Source: Parabacteroides goldsteinii (GTDB lineage: Bacteria; Bacteroidota; Bacteroidia; Bacteroidales; Tannerellaceae). Taken from it: DNA of 64,000 bases. Both the position numbers and the translations under genes were made by a program. Below are positions 35,844 through 44,114 of this stretch, piece by piece (position 1 is the first letter of the stretch; each line of letters starts with the position of its first letter). Location: positions 1 through 64,000 of the forward strand of contig NZ_JADNBB010000021.1 in NCBI RefSeq assembly GCF_015550595.1, given 5' to 3'. The notes below the pieces were generated by a model. That model was given only the letters and a program-made list of their open reading frames with translations. It was not told where the DNA came from and searched no databases.

Positions 35844-36408
35844 ATTTTCTTCTCTTATACAAAAAGGATTGCCACCGCTCCTCCGCATGATCTTGTTTAA
35901 ACATCTCGTAACGGGCCATCGTAAAGAGTAGATCGGACAAGCGATTAGTAAATTGAAGGATATTCTCTTCAACGGGATCTTGTCTGTTCAACGTCCACAA
36001 ACGACGTTCGGCACGACGGACAATCGTACGGGCCAGTTGCAGATGGGCGGAGATCAATGTGCCTCCCGGAAGGATGAAAAATCCGCTATCTTCCATCTGT
36101 GCGGTCAGGGTATCTATCTGCTGCTCGCAAAAAGACACCAGGTCTTCCGAAAGACTGTTCGGATTCTTATCACGGATAGCCGACGGGGTCGCCACATGTG
36201 ACATAACCACCATCAGTTCCCGTTGTATTTTACCTAAGACATCTTGCCATTCATGTTCAGGAGGTAATAAAGCCCGCACGATACCGATTTGTGCATTCAC
36301 TTCATCCAATGTGCCGTTCGCTTCGATACGGATATCGTCTTTGTCAACCCGTTCACCGCCGTGGATACCGGTACGACCCTTATCGCCTCCTCTGGTATAA
36401 ATTCTCAT
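35842..36408 (-). CDS. PduO-type cob(I)alamin adenosyltransferase
   Basis: The 188-residue enzyme transfers the adenosyl group of ATP to corrinoid cobalt to make adenosylcobalamin. The ATP-binding N-terminus YTRGGDKGRTGI, the EANGTLDEVNAQIG motif and the helical RRAERRLW region are all present. Its ATG comes one base after the flotillin stop (TAAGATG), so it is the third gene of the NfeD-flotillin operon. A cobyrinate amidase gene lies about 3 kb away on the same strand, in a separate unit. Confidence 0.92.
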   Translation of the reverse strand: MRIYTRGGDKGRTGIHGGERVDKDDIRIEANGTLDEVNAQIGIVRALLPPEHEWQDVLGKIQRELMVVMSHVATPSAIRDKNPNSLSEDLVSFCEQQIDTLTAQMEDSGFFILPGGTLISAHLQLARTIVRRAERRLWTLNRQDPVEENILQFTNRLSDLLFTMARYEMFKQDHAEERWQSFLYKRRK

Positions 36409-36409
36409 C

Positions 36410-38038
36410 TTACTTATTTGTTGTATCTTTCTTTTCTTCCTTTTCTTCCGGATGGATAATTCCCTTTACAGTTTCACCAATCGGCAATTTATCCAACACT
36501 CCCAAACTCGGAGCCACCGTTTTGACCAATTGGTTCAGGAAATTACCAGTTGTACCCTGACCACCGTCAAAGACAGTGATGTCACCCAGCTGAATATGTT
36601 CGAATGCTTTCACCTGTTCGCCGGCAATTTCTTTCCATTGATCCACCATTTTGTACTGGATAGCGATAGCCGGATTCGATTCGGCAGCCTCAACCATCGC
36701 CTTGAAACCATCAGCTTCGGCAAGCAACGATTTCTTTTTACCTTCAGCCTCGGCTTCCAGTTTCATCTGGATAGCTCTTGCTTCGGCTTCGGCCTGTGCC
36801 AATGTTGCCTTTGCTTTCGCTTCAGCTTCACGGATCATCTTTTCGGCAACTGCTTCAGCTTGCAAGATCGCTTCCTGACGGGCAATCTCGGCCGGCACGA
36901 TCTTTTGTGCTTTCAGGGCAGATTCTACCTTTTTGGCTTTCGCTTCTTCCACTTCACGTTGTGCAATTTCGCGGGCAGCCTGTACAGAGGCTTCCGATTT
37001 GGCTGCCGCTTCACCTGCCTGTTTATTGGCTTCCGCCTGAGTTACGGCAAGTTCGGCATCCGACTTGGCCACTTCCTTGTTTGCTTCGTTTCGTCCTATG
37101 GCAGCTTTTCTTTCGGCATCGGCTTTCTTGATTTCCATATCGGAATTCAATTCAGCCACGCGGCTTTCCTTATCAGTATTCGCTCTTTCGATATTGATAT
37201 TTTTATCGGCTTCGGCACGGGCAACCTGCGATTCCTTTTCTGCATTGGCTACGGCAACCTGTGCGATTCGCTCCTTATCGGCATTAGCTACAGAAATTTC
37301 CTGTTGTTTCTTGGTTTCAGCAATAGCAATATCCTGATCTTTGCGCGTCTCGGCAACAGTCGTTTCACGTTCACGGATCTGATTGGCAATCTTGATAGCA
37401 CCCAGTTTTTCCTGCTCTTCGATATTTGCCTGGGCTTCGTTCAAAGCCTTGCTTTCCGCTTCTTTACCGAGGTTGACGATATAGTTGGCGGCATCACGAA
37501 TATCACTGATGTTGATGTTCATCAGGTAAAGACCGAATTTGCGCAGTTCCGTATCGATATTGTCGCGTACCTTGGACAGGAATTTGTCACGGTCGGAGTT
37601 CAGTTCCTCGATGGTCATGTCGGCAATAACCAGACGCATCTGACCGTACACGACATCGGTAATAAGGTTCTGTTTATCTTCCGGCTGTAGCCCCAACAGA
37701 CGTTCTGCTGCATTCTGCATTACTTCGGGATCCGTACTGATCGCCACCGTAATGGTTGTCGGAACATCCACACGGATATTCTGGGCGGACAAGGCTCCGG
37801 TCAGTTTGCAGTCTATCTGAAGAGGTTTCATGGAAAGAAACTCATATCCCTGGATGATAGGCCAAACGAAAGCGGCACCACCATGATAAAGTTTAGCGGA
37901 TTTCTCTCCTGATGTCTTACCATACACTACCAGCACTTCATCACTCTTACATTTACGATACCGGGATAATATTCCGATAAAAGAAAGGATGATAACCACT
38001 ACCAGAATGGCTACCATAATTAACATTTCCTGTGTCAT
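36410..38038 (-). CDS. flotillin-like SPFH protein
   Basis: A 542-residue membrane scaffold. An N-terminal helix (about 5-25) is followed by the SPFH/Band 7 domain (about 28-200, SDEVLVVYGKTSGE) and a long Ala/Glu/Lys coiled coil (about 210-450) with many EAxA repeats. The C-terminal tail is acidic/basic (HPEEKEEKKD). Flotillins assemble into ring-like microdomain scaffolds. The NfeD partner lies directly upstream, the classic pairing. The repetitive coiled coil creates a long false open frame on the other strand. Confidence 0.92.
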   Translation of the reverse strand: MTQEMLIMVAILVVVIILSFIGILSRYRKCKSDEVLVVYGKTSGEKSAKLYHGGAAFVWPIIQGYEFLSMKPLQIDCKLTGALSAQNIRVDVPTTITVAISTDPEVMQNAAERLLGLQPEDKQNLITDVVYGQMRLVIADMTIEELNSDRDKFLSKVRDNIDTELRKFGLYLMNINISDIRDAANYIVNLGKEAESKALNEAQANIEEQEKLGAIKIANQIRERETTVAETRKDQDIAIAETKKQQEISVANADKERIAQVAVANAEKESQVARAEADKNINIERANTDKESRVAELNSDMEIKKADAERKAAIGRNEANKEVAKSDAELAVTQAEANKQAGEAAAKSEASVQAAREIAQREVEEAKAKKVESALKAQKIVPAEIARQEAILQAEAVAEKMIREAEAKAKATLAQAEAEARAIQMKLEAEAEGKKKSLLAEADGFKAMVEAAESNPAIAIQYKMVDQWKEIAGEQVKAFEHIQLGDITVFDGGQGTTGNFLNQLVKTVAPSLGVLDKLPIGETVKGIIHPEEKEEKKDTTNK

Positions 38039-38057
38039 AACTTAATCCTTGAGTTTG

Positions 38058-38552
38058 TTATTGTATATAAATTGTTCCTGATTCTACTTTGCAAATAATC
38101 GTACGGTCTCCGGTCTGATACTTCTTTCCTTCCAGGGAACGGACTTCTACTTCACGCAAGGCTCCATTCTGAGCTACCTGCACGAAATAACGAACACCGT
38201 CTTGTGCATAAATCGAACATTCACGACCTACAAGGGCTTCCGTCTTCTCCGGTTTATTCTCTTTCTGAAGTTGATAGGCTTTTTTATAAAGGAACCATAA
38301 GACGAAAACGAATGCCAATCCGATCAGTATACCGACCAGGAAAGTCGATATGGATGTACTTTTAGCAATATACATATACCAACCGAAGCCGATACAAAAA
38401 TGGGTAAAACCTTTGAATGACACGGCACTACTAAGATCTGCATCGATATCCGTATCTGTATCCAGGTCACCGAAAAAGATAGACATGATAAACTGTATCA
38501 GAAATATAGCTGAAGCAACTATTGCGATACCGAGAAAAATAGTATTGACCAT
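38058..38552 (-). CDS. NfeD-like membrane protein with OB-fold
   Basis: A 164-residue partner of flotillin. Two or three transmembrane helices (about 4-25, 50-90) lead to a C-terminal OB-fold domain (about 105-164, VGRECSIYAQDGVRYFVQV). This is the short NfeD form without the ClpP-like protease domain, as in Bacillus YuaF. It starts the three-gene operon with the flotillin and the adenosyltransferase. Confidence 0.83.
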   Translation of the reverse strand: MVNTIFLGIAIVASAIFLIQFIMSIFFGDLDTDTDIDADLSSAVSFKGFTHFCIGFGWYMYIAKSTSISTFLVGILIGLAFVFVLWFLYKKAYQLQKENKPEKTEALVGRECSIYAQDGVRYFVQVAQNGALREVEVRSLEGKKYQTGDRTIICKVESGTIYIQ

Positions 38553-38622
38553 GGTATGAATTATTAGTTTATACGAAAATAAGGATTATTTCGATAAAAC
38601 CGGCATATATAATAAAAATATG

Positions 38623-38630
38623 TATGTTTG
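38623..38630 (+). promoter_or_regulatory. -7 promoter element for the AlkD-like gene
   Basis: TATGTTTG, an exact match, 23 bases before the ATG at 38654. Confidence 0.6.
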
Positions 38631-38653
38631 CAGTAAATTATTAAGACTACCTT

Positions 38654-39361
38654 ATGCAAACAATCATAAAAACAGTACAACAGGCACTCATTGAAAACAT
38701 AGACGAAAAGACTCGTGACAATGCCCAGAGCTTCTTCAAGGAAAAGATTTTGTATCATGGTGTAAAGGTTCCTCTTGTCAACAAGATCAGTAAAGAACTT
38801 TTCACGTCGATCAAAGAACTTCCTAAGAACGAAATCTTTTCTTTATGTGAGGCATTGTGGAAATCCGGTTATTCGGAGGAATCGTACATTGCATGCAACT
38901 GGTCTTACTTTATTCATACACAATACCAACCGGAAGACTTTACCGTATTTGAGAAATGGGTAAACTCGTATGTCAACAATTGGGCATCTTGCGACACACT
39001 ATGCAATCATACGATCGGAACATTTATTGAAATGTATCCGGACTATATATTCAGGTTGAAAGAATGGGCACGGTCGGATAACCGCTGGACCAAACGTGCG
39101 GCTGCCGTTACCCTGATCATTCCTGCCAGGAAAGGGATGTTCCTGCAAGATATTTTCGAGATCGCAGATATTCTCCTTTACGACCCGGACGATCTGGTAC
39201 AAAAAGGATATGGCTGGATGCTGAAAGCTGCCAGCGAAGCTCATCAGGAAGAGGTATTCGATTATGTGATGTCGAAAAAAGCAACCATGCCCCGTACCTC
39301 ATTAAGATATGCCATCGAGAAGATGCCCAAAGAACTGAAAGTACAGGCTATGGCTAAATAA
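38654..39361 (+). CDS. DNA alkylation repair protein, AlkD-like
   Basis: A 235-residue all-helical protein of the HEAT-like-repeat DNA glycosylase family that removes bulky alkylated bases without base flipping. Typical features are YHGVKVPLVNKIS, WKSGYSEESYIA, NWASCDTLCNH, and DNRWTKRAAAVTLI with the aspartate/tryptophan region; the active residues are inferred by family pattern. Its last eight bases overlap the end of the convergent cobyrinate synthase gene. Confidence 0.85.
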   Translation: MQTIIKTVQQALIENIDEKTRDNAQSFFKEKILYHGVKVPLVNKISKELFTSIKELPKNEIFSLCEALWKSGYSEESYIACNWSYFIHTQYQPEDFTVFEKWVNSYVNNWASCDTLCNHTIGTFIEMYPDYIFRLKEWARSDNRWTKRAAAVTLIIPARKGMFLQDIFEIADILLYDPDDLVQKGYGWMLKAASEAHQEEVFDYVMSKKATMPRTSLRYAIEKMPKELKVQAMAK

Positions 39362-40685
39362 GTCCGTTCAAATAGTCTATAAACCACTTATTATTCGTGC
39401 TGTCACCCCAATACAAGTGCGTATAGCCTGCCAGCACGTTCTTATACCTGTAAAGTGGAGTATCGACAGAAACTCCTTTTGCCGTTTGCGCGGTAGCAAT
39501 TGATGCAGGATGTTCTTCACCGGGCAAGACACGGGAATAATGAAATTCGTGTCCTTTCATAATATAGTCTTTATAATGTAAGGTACGGTATCCCAGGCGA
39601 AGCTTCATCTGTTCCATAGTGGCCGACTGGTTGAACAGGCCAACCATCGGATAAATAGTTCCTTCTGTCGATCTTATCTCATTACATAAATACATCATTC
39701 CGCCACATTCTGCCAGCAGCCTCCCTCCTGCTTCCACATATTGTCGGATTGACCGGAGCATTGACTGGTTGGAAGACAATTCGGACAAATATAATTCAGG
39801 ATATCCTCCGGGTAAATAGACAAAATCAGACGCCGGCAATGTCGTATCTTTCAGAGGACTGAAAAAGGTTACTTTACCTAACCGCTGCAACAACCGGATA
39901 TTCTCTTCATAAGCAAAGTTAAAAGCGGCATCCCGGGCAATCGATATTCTTAAAGAAGGTAGTGTATTTTCCCCTGATTGAGTAAGAAGATGAGAAACCT
40001 GTGCATCAGGCTGATAAGCCGTCAGTTCCAAAAGCCGGTCTATATCGACATGCTTTTCTACCAGTTCGGCTACACGATCGGCAAACGTATCGAAACAAAA
40101 TGCCTCATCCAATGATAAACCCAAATGACGACTGGGAATCTCTACATCCGCTTGTTTAGGAAGATATCCTAACGCTTCCACCCCGGCATCAAGACATGCC
40201 TGCTTCAGGAAAGAATAATGATTCTCCGAAGCGACAAAATTGAAAACGGCTCCTACCAGATTAAGTTCTTTATGGAAGTTTTTAAACCCATATAATAATG
40301 GAGCGACAGAGTAAGCCGTACTCTTTGCATTGACAATCAGTATGACCGGAATACCCAACAGACCTGCTATTTCAGCACTACTGCCTTTCATTCCGTCGTA
40401 TCCGTCAAAAAGCCCCATCACTCCTTCGGTCACTGCATAATCGGCTTCGGAAGTATAATGCCGATACAGTTCCTTTATATGTTGCTCCGACATCATGAAA
40501 CTATCCAGATTTACAGAAGGAGAACCGGCCGCCATCTTATGGTGGCGTGTATCGATATAATCCGGTCCGCATTTAAAGGGTCTGACTTCCCCTCCCCGGT
40601 TCTTCAATGCCCGAAGTAGTCCGAGTGTAAATGTCGTCTTCCCACTTCCCGAGGAAGCAGCTCCTATTAAAAGATGAGATTTCAT
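39354..40685 (-). CDS. cbiA: cobyrinate a,c-diamide synthase
   Basis: A 443-residue glutamine-dependent amidase of the CobB/CbiA family that amidates the a and c side chains of cobyrinate in B12 synthesis. The N-terminal dethiobiotin-synthetase-like ATPase (GAASSGSGKTTFTLG) is followed by the class I glutamine amidotransferase domain with PGGYPELYL and the cysteine nucleophile in LLAECGGMMYL. I use the ATG at 40685; a TTG two codons earlier is open. No other B12 synthesis genes except the nearby adenosyltransferase are seen, and no cobalamin riboswitch precedes it. Confidence 0.93.
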   Translation of the reverse strand: MKSHLLIGAASSGSGKTTFTLGLLRALKNRGGEVRPFKCGPDYIDTRHHKMAAGSPSVNLDSFMMSEQHIKELYRHYTSEADYAVTEGVMGLFDGYDGMKGSSAEIAGLLGIPVILIVNAKSTAYSVAPLLYGFKNFHKELNLVGAVFNFVASENHYSFLKQACLDAGVEALGYLPKQADVEIPSRHLGLSLDEAFCFDTFADRVAELVEKHVDIDRLLELTAYQPDAQVSHLLTQSGENTLPSLRISIARDAAFNFAYEENIRLLQRLGKVTFFSPLKDTTLPASDFVYLPGGYPELYLSELSSNQSMLRSIRQYVEAGGRLLAECGGMMYLCNEIRSTEGTIYPMVGLFNQSATMEQMKLRLGYRTLHYKDYIMKGHEFHYSRVLPGEEHPASIATAQTAKGVSVDTPLYRYKNVLAGYTHLYWGDSTNNKWFIDYLNGLI

Positions 40686-40740
40686 GATCAATAAAGATGT
40701 TTATCAATAATAAAGAGAAGGTATTATGCTAAGCTAACGA

Positions 40741-40783
40741 TTTTGCCACTAGGATGACAAACATTGTCATCACAGTGGCAAAA
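40741..40783. repeat. 43-bp compound palindrome between panB and cbiA
   Basis: Outer arms TTTTGCCACT (40741-40750) and AGTGGCAAAA (40774-40783) enclose inner arms ATGACAA and TTGTCAT with a three-base loop. Neither strand has a T-run after it, so it is not a standard terminator, though it could still act as one for panB. It can also be read as two shorter dyads spaced about 21 bp, like the arrays at 48642 and 59048. Confidence 0.65.
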
Positions 40784-40830
40784 CAGAATCAACAGCACGA
40801 AACACGTGCTTCTTATAAGTTCAATCAGTA

Positions 40831-41658
40831 TTAATACTGCTCTTTTTCGTTCGGGAAATCCTGTGTCTTCACATCCTCGATGTAAGCCTGTACGGCACGA
40901 GTGATCTCTTCACCGATATTAGCATATCTACGAAGGAAGCGCGGAGAGAATCCCATGTTGATACCCAGCATATCATGCATAACCAAAACCTGACCATCTA
41001 CACCTCCACCGGCACCGATACCGATAATAGGAATAGTCAATTCGGAAGCGACACGTGCAGCCAGCTCTGCCGGAATCTTTTCCAACACGATGGCAAAACA
41101 ACCGATCTCTTCCAACAGATGTGCATCGTCAATCAACTTCTGTGCTTCAGCTTCTTCACGGGCACGAACTGTGTAAGTTCCGAATTTATTGATAGACTGC
41201 GGAGTCAAACCCAAATGTCCCATTATAGGTATACCTGCACAAAGGATACGCTCAATGGATTCTCTTATTTCACTACCTCCCTCCAGTTTAATACAATCGG
41301 CATGTGTTTCCTTCATGACACGGATAGCGGAAGCCAAAGCCTCTTTCGAATTACCCTGATAGGTACCGAAAGGCAGGTCTACTACTACCAATGCACGATT
41401 AACGGCTTTCATAACAGATTTACCATGATAAATCATTTGGTCCAGTGTTATAGGAAGCGTTGTTACATTTCCGGCCATCACATTCGATGCTGAATCGCCG
41501 ACCAAGATAACATCCATACCTGCCTGATCGATCAGTTTAGCCATTGAATAATCGTAAGCTGTCAACATGGATATTTTTTCTCCACGTTGTTTCATTTCCA
41601 TCAGGCGATGTGTAGTCACCTTTCTAGTATCATCTAAATCCCTCTTTGCAACTGACAT
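40831..41658 (-). CDS. panB: 3-methyl-2-oxobutanoate hydroxymethyltransferase
   Basis: The 275-residue enzyme makes ketopantoate, the first step towards pantothenate and CoA. It has the conserved [38 protein letters not shown] and GHLGLTPQS motifs, and [20 protein letters not shown] near the end. The length is normal. It is preceded by an exact -7 element; no other pan genes are adjacent. Confidence 0.96.
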   Translation of the reverse strand: MSVAKRDLDDTRKVTTHRLMEMKQRGEKISMLTAYDYSMAKLIDQAGMDVILVGDSASNVMAGNVTTLPITLDQMIYHGKSVMKAVNRALVVVDLPFGTYQGNSKEALASAIRVMKETHADCIKLEGGSEIRESIERILCAGIPIMGHLGLTPQSINKFGTYTVRAREEAEAQKLIDDAHLLEEIGCFAIVLEKIPAELAARVASELTIPIIGIGAGGGVDGQVLVMHDMLGINMGFSPRFLRRYANIGEEITRAVQAYIEDVKTQDFPNEKEQY

Positions 41659-41686
41659 AATGCTTTTTTGTTAATTGTTACGGCGG

Positions 41687-41694
41687 CAAAGTTA
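41687..41694 (-). promoter_or_regulatory. -7 promoter element for panB
   Basis: On the minus strand it reads TAACTTTG, an exact match, 29 bases before the ATG. Confidence 0.65.
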
Positions 41695-41763
41695 AGGATA
41701 TTCTGTAATAAGCAAGACAAACAATAAAATATTTATGTCGTACAACATATGTTTATTTTTGTT

Positions 41764-41771
41764 TATCTTTG
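41764..41771 (+). promoter_or_regulatory. -7 promoter element for the small barrel protein
   Basis: TATCTTTG, an exact match, 38 bases before the ATG at 41809. It excludes the start at 41749. Confidence 0.65.
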
Positions 41772-41808
41772 CGCCCGTTTACATTTAACGTTTAAAATAC
41801 AAGCAAAG

Positions 41809-42324
41809 ATGAAAAAATTGATTTTTACTTTGGTGGTTGCATTTATGGCAATCATCAGTGCTGATGCACAGGTTTATGTAGGTGGTTCTTTCAATCTGAC
41901 TCACGACAAGAACACCGATGTCACCAATTTTACTATCGCCCCTGAAGTCGGCTATAACCTGAACAAGACCTGGGCTATCGCTGCAGAAATCGGTTATACT
42001 CATTTCAAGAATGGCGAATTAAAGGCTAATGCATTCAATTTTGCTCCTTATGCACGTTTCTCTTTCTTTGAAAAAGGTATTGTTCGTTTATTCGTGGATG
42101 GTGGTGTTGGTGTTTCTACTTATAAAGCAGAAAGCAACGACAGTGTCAACGGCTTTGAAATCGGTATTAAGCCGGGTATCGCGCTTGAGATATGCAAGAA
42201 CCTTACATTCGTTACTAAATACGGATTTGCAGGTTACCGCGATGATTACAAATATGCCAACAGTACGTCCGGTATCAGCCTGAGTTCTGAAGACCTGACA
42301 TTCGGTTTCCACTATGAATTTTAA
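41809..42324 (+). CDS. small outer-membrane beta-barrel protein
   Basis: A 171-residue protein with a clear signal peptide (MKKLIFTLVVAF to SADAQ) and about eight amphipathic strands, ending in the aromatic LTFGFHYEF typical of outer-membrane barrels. It resembles OmpX/opacity-type barrels. The protein at 59215-59724 has the same size and layout. The function is unknown. A strong terminator follows. Confidence 0.82.
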   Translation: MKKLIFTLVVAFMAIISADAQVYVGGSFNLTHDKNTDVTNFTIAPEVGYNLNKTWAIAAEIGYTHFKNGELKANAFNFAPYARFSFFEKGIVRLFVDGGVGVSTYKAESNDSVNGFEIGIKPGIALEICKNLTFVTKYGFAGYRDDYKYANSTSGISLSSEDLTFGFHYEF

Positions 42325-42341
42325 TCAATCAAGATAACAAC

Positions 42342-42373
42342 GAGTAGATTACAAGGTAATTTGTAATCTACTC
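42342..42373 (+). terminator. terminator of the small barrel gene
   Basis: A perfect 13-14-bp stem (GAGTAGATTACAA and its complement) with a short loop and a T/C-rich tail. Confidence 0.8.
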
Positions 42374-42428
42374 TTCTTCTCTCCCTCCCCCTACTTCTTC
42401 AAAAAATATCCGATTGCCCGAAATATAT

Positions 42429-42440
42429 CATTATATTTGC
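42429..42440 (+). promoter_or_regulatory. -7 promoter element for the double-GNAT gene
   Basis: The sequence contains TATATTTG, an exact match, about 25 bases before the ATG at 42464. It overlaps a possible TTG start at 42437, which is therefore excluded. Confidence 0.6.
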
Positions 42441-42463
42441 ATCTGCTGAAATATAAGTATACT

Positions 42464-43540
42464 ATGGACAACAGGAAAATCGCTTCAGACTTACTATTCA
42501 GAAAAGCTGAAGAAACAGATATCGAACGTATCTGGGTTATTATCGGACAAGCAAAAGAACAAATGCGCCGGCTCAACAGCCACCAATGGGACGAAAGCTA
42601 TCCAGCTCTCGAAACGATCAGTCAAGATATTAAGATCGGTAACGGTTATGTCTTCTGCAAAGGAAATAAAGTGGTTGCATACGGTGTTATCTCTTTTGAC
42701 GGAGAACCTGTCTATAAAGATATCGATGGAAAATGGACGAATGAATTACCTTATATGATTGTCCATCGTTTGGCTGTTGCCGACGAAATGAAACGTCAGG
42801 GAATGGCTAAGCGTTTTATGCTGGAAGCCGAAGAGGTCAGTCGTCAGAAAGGAATCTATAACTTTCGCGTCGATACTAATTATGACAATGAATATATGCT
42901 TCACCTGATTGATTCACTGGGATTCCAATATACAGGGGAAGTTCGTTACAGAGGCAATAATATAAGGAAAGCATTCGAGAAATGTATTTATCCTTATGCC
43001 TCGTCTTTCGGAGTTCCGGGTTATACCATCCGTGAAGCTATTTATGAAGATGCCGGAATCATATTCGATGCAATAGATAAAAACCGCGACGACTTACGGG
43101 CCTGGCTACCTTTTGTCGATGGCCTGAAAAGTGTTGACGATGAACAATCCTTCCTTTCCTCATCGTTACAGGTTCCGTATGAAGAACGGGATATCGTATA
43201 TATGATTGAAAAAGGGAAAAGCATTTGCGGACTGATCGGTTTTCATTTCTCAGACCGCGCCAACCATCGTACGGAAATAGGTTATTGGCTACTGCCTGAA
43301 TACAGAGGAAAAGGTCTTGTTACCCGGGCCGTACATCACCTATGCCTGTTAGCTTTCTTTGAAAAAGGTTTCAACCGTATCCAAATAAGATGTGCCGTAG
43401 GCAACACTGCCAGCAATGCCATCCCCCTGCGTCTAGGATTCACACATGAAGGTACGGAACGCGACGGTGAACTTCTGATAACCGGAAAATATACAGATAT
43501 TAATGTATATAGTATCTTGAAAGAGGATATTGCAAAGTAA
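42464..43540 (+). CDS. tandem GNAT acetyltransferase (two domains)
   Basis: A 358-residue protein with two Gcn5-type acetyltransferase domains fused. The first (about 5-165) has VHRLAVADEMKRQGMAKRFM, the acetyl-CoA loop pattern, and a NYDNEYMLHLIDSLGFQ ending. The second (about 180-355) is RimJ/RimL-like (EIGYWLLPEYRGKGLVTRAV, AVGNTASNAIPLRLGF). The first half resembles stand-alone GNATs and the second ribosomal-protein Nalpha-acetyltransferases. Substrates are unknown. The tRNA-editing domain gene follows after 31 bases. Confidence 0.85.
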   Translation: MDNRKIASDLLFRKAEETDIERIWVIIGQAKEQMRRLNSHQWDESYPALETISQDIKIGNGYVFCKGNKVVAYGVISFDGEPVYKDIDGKWTNELPYMIVHRLAVADEMKRQGMAKRFMLEAEEVSRQKGIYNFRVDTNYDNEYMLHLIDSLGFQYTGEVRYRGNNIRKAFEKCIYPYASSFGVPGYTIREAIYEDAGIIFDAIDKNRDDLRAWLPFVDGLKSVDDEQSFLSSSLQVPYEERDIVYMIEKGKSICGLIGFHFSDRANHRTEIGYWLLPEYRGKGLVTRAVHHLCLLAFFEKGFNRIQIRCAVGNTASNAIPLRLGFTHEGTERDGELLITGKYTDINVYSILKEDIAK

Positions 43541-43571
43541 ATAATCAACAACAGAGATATTCAATTTATTT

Positions 43572-44039
43572 ATGGAACAAGAAATTCAATTAAACGAGCA
43601 CAACAAAGCCGAGTATCCACCCATGCACACGGCCGAACATATTCTTAACCAGACGATGGTACGGATGTTCGGTTGTCCCCGTTCCAGGAACGCCCATATA
43701 GAAAGGAAAAAGAGCAAGTGCGATTATGAATTGTCAGAAGCGCCTACTGCAGAAATGATGGCAGAAGTAGAACGACGGATAAACGAAGTGATAGATCAAC
43801 ATCTACCTATAACAATCGACTTTATCCCGAAATCGGAAGCAGGTGCCATTGTCGATCTCAGCAAATTACCGGAAGATGCCAGCGATACACTACGTATCGT
43901 TCGTGTTGGAGATTACGATGCTTGTGCATGCATTGGCGCCCACGTCGGCAATACCTCCGAAATAGGACGGTTCAAACTGCTTAACTATGATTATGCAGAC
44001 GGAAGGTTACGCCTGCGCTTTAAGCTGGAAGCCGTATAA
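43572..44039 (+). CDS. stand-alone tRNA synthetase-type editing domain (AlaX-like)
   Basis: A 155-residue protein matching the second additional domain (tRNA_SAD) of alanyl- and threonyl-tRNA synthetases. The zinc site is visible as H19 and H23 in MHTAEHIL and the C-x3-H pair in ACIGAHVG. Free domains of this type hydrolyse mischarged tRNA, usually Ser-tRNA(Ala) or Ser-tRNA(Thr); which one cannot be told. It is probably cotranscribed with the double-GNAT gene. Confidence 0.85.
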   Translation: MEQEIQLNEHNKAEYPPMHTAEHILNQTMVRMFGCPRSRNAHIERKKSKCDYELSEAPTAEMMAEVERRINEVIDQHLPITIDFIPKSEAGAIVDLSKLPEDASDTLRIVRVGDYDACACIGAHVGNTSEIGRFKLLNYDYADGRLRLRFKLEAV

Positions 44040-44065
44040 CGAAAAGATAGATATACAGAATAAAG

Positions 44066-44101
44066 AAAGGCTCTCATCCCTACATCGGATAAGAGCCTTT
44101 T
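44066..44101. terminator. bidirectional terminator, editing protein / ABC permease
   Basis: AAAGGCTCT-ATCC and its complement form a stem with one mismatch between two convergent genes; A-rich and T-rich flanks suit both directions. Confidence 0.8.
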
Positions 44102-44114
44102 CTAATTTATCAAA

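Noticed and set aside
36452-37690. A 412-codon open frame antisense to the flotillin gene
   Set aside because: It mirrors the Ala/Glu-rich coiled coil codon by codon, is low-complexity Phe/Gly/Leu-rich, has no promoter element, and the minus-strand flotillin is unambiguous.
40686-40830. Cobalamin riboswitch upstream of cbiA
   Set aside because: The 145-base gap lacks the conserved B12-box and is mostly filled by the 43-bp palindrome.
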